Part shown: positions 7,830 through 10,368 of the stretch, one piece after another
How the letters are laid out: the number at the start of each line of letters is the position of its first letter
Position numbering within the stretch: the stretch's first letter is position 1
NCBI GenBank assembly: GCA_947072805.1
Contig: CAMTJK010000116.1
Span: forward strand, 1-10,368
Origin: an uncultured Prevotella sp.
GTDB lineage: Bacteria; Bacteroidota; Bacteroidia; Bacteroidales; Bacteroidaceae
Direction of reading: 5' to 3'
DNA length: 10,368 nucleotides
Notes under the pieces: model-generated
What the model was told of the DNA's origin: nothing
The model's database searches: none
What the model saw: the letters and a program-made list of their open reading frames with translations, nothing else
Made by a program: the position numbers and the translations under genes

Positions 7830-7923
7830 CCACAGACGGAATATGAACTGTCTATATAGCGTGTCGGAATTGCCTATATAGAGTCTTCTGATTGTCTATA
7901 TAGCGCGTCCTGTCCGTCTGCGG
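7830..7923 (-). promoter_or_regulatory. 10-bp inverted repeat enclosing the iteron cluster in the topB leader
   Basis: The arms are CCACAGACGG (7830-7839) and CCGTCTGCGG (7914-7923), complementary except for one position that becomes a G-U pair in the minus-strand RNA. They enclose 74 nt holding the three 22-bp repeats. The 3' arm lies 20 nt before the topB ATG, so a folded leader could influence its translation. Alternatively the arms are two half-sites for a protein. Confidence 0.5.
7849..7914. repeat. Three tandem 22-bp direct repeats (iterons) with CTATATAG core
   Basis: Units begin at 7849, 7871 and 7893, an exact 22-bp period with no gaps. The first 13 bases are TGTCTATATAGCG, TGCCTATATAGAG and TGTCTATATAGCG; 12 of 22 positions are identical in all three. 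Each contains the 8-bp palindrome CTATATAG. A period of 22 bp puts the palindromes about two helical turns apart, on the same DNA face, as expected for cooperative binding of a dimeric protein. The array sits 40-105 bp upstream of topB. Operator for topB expression is the simplest reading. Confidence 0.75.
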
Positions 7924-7935
7924 AGGGTTTGTAAA

Positions 7936-7952
7936 TTTGGATTTAGTGGTGG
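7936..7952 (-). repeat. Repeat copy 3: small-RNA-complementary element between orf3 and topB
   Basis: On the plus strand this reads TTTGGATTTAGTGGTGG. On the gene strand it is CCACCACTAAATCCAAA, a perfect 17-nt complement of the predicted small RNA at 5563-5547 and nearly identical to the element before DUF1896. It begins 15 nt past the stop codon of the DUF3945 gene, in the leader of topB. Confidence 0.8.
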
Positions 7953-7967
7953 GCTTAGGATGGGATA

Positions 7968-9566
7968 TTACATCTTCATGCCCTTGTCGTTTCTCTTTTG
8001 CGGTTTGTCTTGCTGCTTTTGCTGCTTGTCGTCTTTCGGGGCGGTCTGTCCCTTCTGCAACGGCTCTTTCACTTTCTTGGTCGCCTCATTGGTCTTGCCC
8101 TCGTCGTTCACCGCCACCTGCGTGCGGCTCTCGTTGGACGGGGCGACCTTCTGCGCGTTGTCGGGGTTGGTGTCGTAGCGGTATGGGCGGCCTTTCTCCG
8201 GGTTGAACTTGATATACATCGTGGCGTGGAAACCCTGCTTGTCGGTCACGTTCTCCAGCTTTATCGCCTTGCCCGCCGCATAGTCGGCTTTCTGCTGTTC
8301 CGTGAAATCCACGCCGCTCCATTTGCTGATGGGGCGGATGCTGCCGTCGGCGTTCGTCCACGTGTTGCGGCGTTGCTCCCTCTGTGGGGCTGCGGCATTG
8401 TCCGCGCGTTGCGATTGCGAGGTGCTGTCCTTGGTTTCCTGCGTCTGCACGGTACGGGGCGACCTGCCGGTTCCCGGTACGAACTCCACGCCTCGCTGCT
8501 CCACGTTCACTTGCAGGGTGGTGACGAACTTCCTGCCGTCGTTGCGCTCGATGAGCTTGTCGCGCACGGGAAGCCCGGCACGCAGCATATCCTGCTCCTG
8601 CTTGGTGATTCCCGTCTTGCCGATGCGCTCCGGGATGCGCACCTTGCTTGCCGGGACATCGGTAATCTCATTCGTTTTGCGGTCTATGCTGACGAACGAA
8701 GGTGTGATTTCGCCCGTTTCCTTGTCCACGAGGTCCACGACCCTGCCGAGGTTGCCTGTCTCGCGCAGGTTCTTACGGTCTTCATCGGAGAACTTATGTT
8801 CCTTGTACTCGTCGAGTTTTTGCTCCTTGCGGATGAAGTGCGGCACGAGGCTGACATTGCCCTCGCCGTCTTTCTTGAAGGAGAGGCGGGCGTCCAGCTC
8901 AAAAGCCTCGCCGCCGAACTTGGGCGACACCTTCACCAAGTCGGACTTGCCGTAGTTGAGCATCTTGGTCAGGTCGCCGGACTTTTCAAGGTCGTCGCGT
9001 TTCACACCCCATTTATCTTCCAGCTCCTGCCAGTTGATTCTGCTCTCGTCGATGGGCTGGTAGCCCCGTCTGCCCTGTGTCTGCTGCGGGCTTTCCTGAT
9101 TCTGATTCTGTTCCTGTTTCTTTTCCATGTTTTCCTGTTTTTTGTTTTCTTGGGGTTGTTCTTCCTGCTTTTGTTCCGTCTGCTCCGTCTTTCCGGCGGT
9201 CTGCTCTTCCTGCACCTGCTTCTCGTAGCCGGAGGTGTCCACCTTGTGGGGCGCGAGCATCTCCTTGTTGGCTTCGGGATCTTTCAGCAGGTCCTTCATC
9301 ACCTCCAGCAGGTGGTCGGCTTGGTCTGCCGCGATGCGGTAGAAACCGAAGCGGCTGGGTTCCTTGCACTGCCGGAAGAAGTTTTTGAAGAAGTTGTCCA
9401 GCACGTCGCCGTGGCGGTCGAATTGCAGGAAACTTTGCGCGTTCTCCGCTTTCGCGGGGGTGCGCTTCGGGGAGCCGTCGGCATCCAGCCCGGCTACCAC
9501 GCTGATCTCGCCCGTCTTCTCGTCACGGACAATCAGCACGTCTTTTTCTGTTGTTTTCTTTGCCAT
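7968..9566 (-). CDS. DUF4099/DUF3945 domain protein, CTnDOT orf3 equivalent
   Basis: A 532-aa soluble protein with no signal or membrane segment. Residues 1-115 are a conserved N-terminal domain (FLQFDRHGDVLDNFFKNFFRQ near 47-66). Residues 117-166 are a Gln/Glu/Lys low-complexity tether. A DUF4099-like segment starts at 169 (YQPIDESRINWQELEDKWG). Two DUF3945-like modules follow, at about 255-365 (LRETGNLGRVVDLVDKETGE) and 415-466 (FTEQQKADYAAGKAIKLENV). The tail from 490 is Lys/Gln-rich and basic, suggesting nucleic-acid contact. It lies 20 bp after the second HTH gene and before topB, which is the place of orf3 in the CTnDOT excision operon; no enzymatic role is known to me. The start ATG 9566 has only AT-rich sequence before it, normal for Bacteroidales. 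Family assignment is secure; function is not. Confidence 0.9.
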   Translation of the reverse strand: MAKKTTEKDVLIVRDEKTGEISVVAGLDADGSPKRTPAKAENAQSFLQFDRHGDVLDNFFKNFFRQCKEPSRFGFYRIAADQADHLLEVMKDLLKDPEANKEMLAPHKVDTSGYEKQVQEEQTAGKTEQTEQKQEEQPQENKKQENMEKKQEQNQNQESPQQTQGRRGYQPIDESRINWQELEDKWGVKRDDLEKSGDLTKMLNYGKSDLVKVSPKFGGEAFELDARLSFKKDGEGNVSLVPHFIRKEQKLDEYKEHKFSDEDRKNLRETGNLGRVVDLVDKETGEITPSFVSIDRKTNEITDVPASKVRIPERIGKTGITKQEQDMLRAGLPVRDKLIERNDGRKFVTTLQVNVEQRGVEFVPGTGRSPRTVQTQETKDSTSQSQRADNAAAPQREQRRNTWTNADGSIRPISKWSGVDFTEQQKADYAAGKAIKLENVTDKQGFHATMYIKFNPEKGRPYRYDTNPDNAQKVAPSNESRTQVAVNDEGKTNEATKKVKEPLQKGQTAPKDDKQQKQQDKPQKRNDKGMKM

Positions 9567-9586
9567 TTGAAAAATGTTTTAATGGG

Positions 9587-9937
9587 TTATTTATTAAAGA
9601 AATTATGGATACGCGCCTTATAAAAGGCTATATCTTCCTTGCGGAAATCCTTTACGTGTTCGGAGAGGAATGTCAGCACGTCCTCCTCGCTGTAATAGGT
9701 TTTTTTGCCGAGTGTCTTGTACGGCAACGCGCCGATACTGCGGTAGCGTTGCAGGGTACGCTTGCTTATCTGAAGCAGCATACAGAGGTCTTGGTTGTCA
9801 AACATCCTGATGCTTTCCATCGGGTTCGGGGCTTTGCCGGACGGCTGCAAGGAAAGCAGCAGTTCGTCCTGACGGTCGAGCCGTTCCATCAGCTTCTGCA
9901 TCCAGCTCTCGAAATTGTTTCGGGTAAGCAGTTCCAT
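9587..9937 (-). CDS. xis2d: Excisionase-type helix-turn-helix protein, Xis2d-like
   Basis: A 116-aa protein. Residues 1-40 are a helical N-terminus (SWMQKLMERLDRQDELLLSL, coiled-coil-like). Residues 46-92 are a MerR/excisionase-type winged HTH: FDNQDLCMLLQISKRTLQRY, then the wing (GALPYKTLGKKTYYSEEDV). Such proteins bend attachment-site DNA and steer a tyrosine recombinase towards excision. It starts 3 bp after the preceding HTH gene and has the strongest ribosome binding site in the window, so the two are co-translated. The xis2d name rests on gene order (HTH, HTH, DUF3945, topoisomerase III) recalled from CTnDOT; related pairs exist on other Bacteroidales ICEs, so it could be a paralogue with a regulatory role. 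Confidence 0.8.
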   Translation of the reverse strand: MELLTRNNFESWMQKLMERLDRQDELLLSLQPSGKAPNPMESIRMFDNQDLCMLLQISKRTLQRYRSIGALPYKTLGKKTYYSEEDVLTFLSEHVKDFRKEDIAFYKARIHNFFNK

Positions 9938-9940
9938 GTC

Positions 9941-10300
9941 TTATGTCCTCCTTCCTTTGGGTTTGCCGCCGCCCGTGCGCAGCATGTGGTTTCGTTTCAG
10001 TTCCGTCGGTGTCGCCGCATCTTCCGCCACGGTGCAGTCCGAGAGCAGACGGTCTATCTCCGATTGGCGGTAACGGCATTTGCCGCGCAGCACCACATAG
10101 CCGATGCGCTGTTCGCTCCGCATACGTTGGAGGGTACGGGGACTCACGTTCAGCAGGTGTGCCGCCTCGCGGGTGGTGAGCAGCCTGTCGGAAGGCTCTC
10201 CCTTCTTCTCACCGGAAACGGCACGCACGTGGGCCGCTATCTCGGCTATCTGTTCCGTCAGGGCGGTAAAGGCGGAACTTTCAATCGTTATCACTTTCAT
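9941..10300 (-). CDS. xis2c: Excisionase-type helix-turn-helix protein, Xis2c-like
   Basis: A 119-aa basic protein. Residues 1-30 form a helical N-terminus (FTALTEQIAEIAAHVRAV). An excisionase-family winged HTH follows at 40-86 (LLTTREAAHLLNVSPRTLQRM, then the wing GYVVLRGKCRYRQSEIDRLL). The C-terminus is Lys/Arg/Gly-rich (KPKGRRT), fit for DNA contact. ATG 10300 is chosen over an in-frame TTG at 10342 because AAAGGA lies 6 nt upstream of it and the upstream codons show no family similarity. It is the first gene of the apparent excision operon; its promoter is mostly outside the window. In CTnDOT, excision proteins of this operon are induced through RteC and also affect transfer gene expression. 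The symbol rests on gene order and fold, not on an alignment. Confidence 0.8.
   Translation of the reverse strand: MKVITIESSAFTALTEQIAEIAAHVRAVSGEKKGEPSDRLLTTREAAHLLNVSPRTLQRMRSEQRIGYVVLRGKCRYRQSEIDRLLSDCTVAEDAATPTELKRNHMLRTGGGKPKGRRT
9946..9953 (-). promoter_or_regulatory. Strong Shine-Dalgarno for the second HTH gene
   Basis: AAGGAGGA lies inside the last codons of the upstream HTH gene, 8 nt before ATG 9937. Strong anti-16S complementarity is unusual for Bacteroidales and contrasts with the AT-rich or absent sites of the other genes here. It supports tight coupling of the two HTH genes. Confidence 0.75.
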
Positions 10301-10368
10301 ATTTTGTCCTTTCTTTTGTTTCTCTGCGGCAAAATTCGGCAATAAACAAAAGGGGCTTTAACAGCTCA
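10301..10368 (-). other. Non-coding leader upstream of the first HTH gene
   Basis: These 68 bp precede the first gene of the operon. A ribosome site (AAAGGA) is visible next to the ATG. A weak -7-like GAATTTTG lies at 10337-10330 but has no -33 partner at proper spacing. The sequence GTTTATT (10347-10341) also occurs as a half-site in the 5644-5661 dyad. The true promoter and its activator site probably extend beyond the window. Confidence 0.4.

Noticed and set aside
7810..7833. Alternative GTG start adding 8 residues to topB
   Set aside because: The type IA Toprim strand begins directly at ATG 7809, and the extra residues have no family similarity.
7849..7914. CRISPR array or transfer origin
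   Set aside because: Contiguous 22-bp repeats with no spacers are not CRISPR. No relaxase gene or nick-site motif is visible nearby to support an oriT.
7998..9623. 541-codon plus-strand open frame rich in Leu, Val, Phe
   Set aside because: It is the antisense of the DUF3945 gene, which has recognisable domains. The hydrophobic run at its centre is just the reverse complement of the Gln/Glu/Lys tether.
10330..10337. GAATTTTG as a -7 box for the first HTH gene
   Set aside because: One mismatch to TAnnTTTG and no TTTG at 19-21 nt upstream within the window; the nearest TTTG is only 9 nt away. The true promoter cannot be judged from here.
10301..10342. Alternative TTG start adding 14 residues to the first HTH protein
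   Set aside because: ATG 10300 has an AAAGGA site 6 nt upstream; the TTG would use the leader as coding sequence.

Overview
The window looks like the excision and early-transfer segment of a CTnDOT-type integrative conjugative element (ICE) from a Bacteroidales host (Bacteroides, Phocaeicola, Parabacteroides or a relative). Three things point there. The gene families are typical of these elements: paired small helix-turn-helix proteins, a DUF4099/DUF3945 protein, topoisomerase III, a DUF1896 protein and a giant N6-methylase/helicase fusion. Most starts lack a strong Shine-Dalgarno sequence. The one good promoter candidate has the Bacteroidales -7 form TAnnTTTG. All recognised genes are on the minus strand, so transcription runs from position 10368 towards 1.

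Layout in transcription order. (1) 10300-9941 and 9937-9587 are two small MerR/excisionase-type HTH proteins, 3 bp apart, matching Xis2c and Xis2d. (2) 9566-7968 is a 532-aa DUF4099/DUF3945 protein in the position of CTnDOT orf3. (3) 7967-7810 is a 158-bp non-coding leader holding three 22-bp direct repeats enclosed by a 10-bp inverted repeat. (4) 7809-5701 is topoisomerase III (TopB, called Exc in CTnDOT). (5) 5700-5457 is a 244-bp non-coding gap. It holds an 18-bp dyad, a TAnnTTTG promoter, an intrinsic terminator and a predicted RNA of about 90 nt, which I interpret as an RteR-like small RNA. (6) 5456-5004 is a DUF1896 protein, overlapping by 11 bp (7) 5014-1, a very large methyltransferase-SNF2 helicase fusion that runs off the left edge.

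The first four genes match, as I recall it, the xis2c-xis2d-orf3-exc excision operon. The two HTH proteins would direct IntDOT-type recombination towards excision, and Exc would change DNA topology. The DUF1896-methylase pair starts the next module.

The most interesting observation is in the non-coding DNA. The predicted small RNA carries, directly 5' of its terminator hairpin, an 18-nt stretch complementary to two other places on the same strand. One match is 17/18, just upstream of the DUF1896 start codon. The other is a perfect 17-nt match in the orf3-topB leader. This gives a testable antisense circuit between excision and transfer modules. The 22-bp repeat array in front of topB is a second regulatory element I cannot name.
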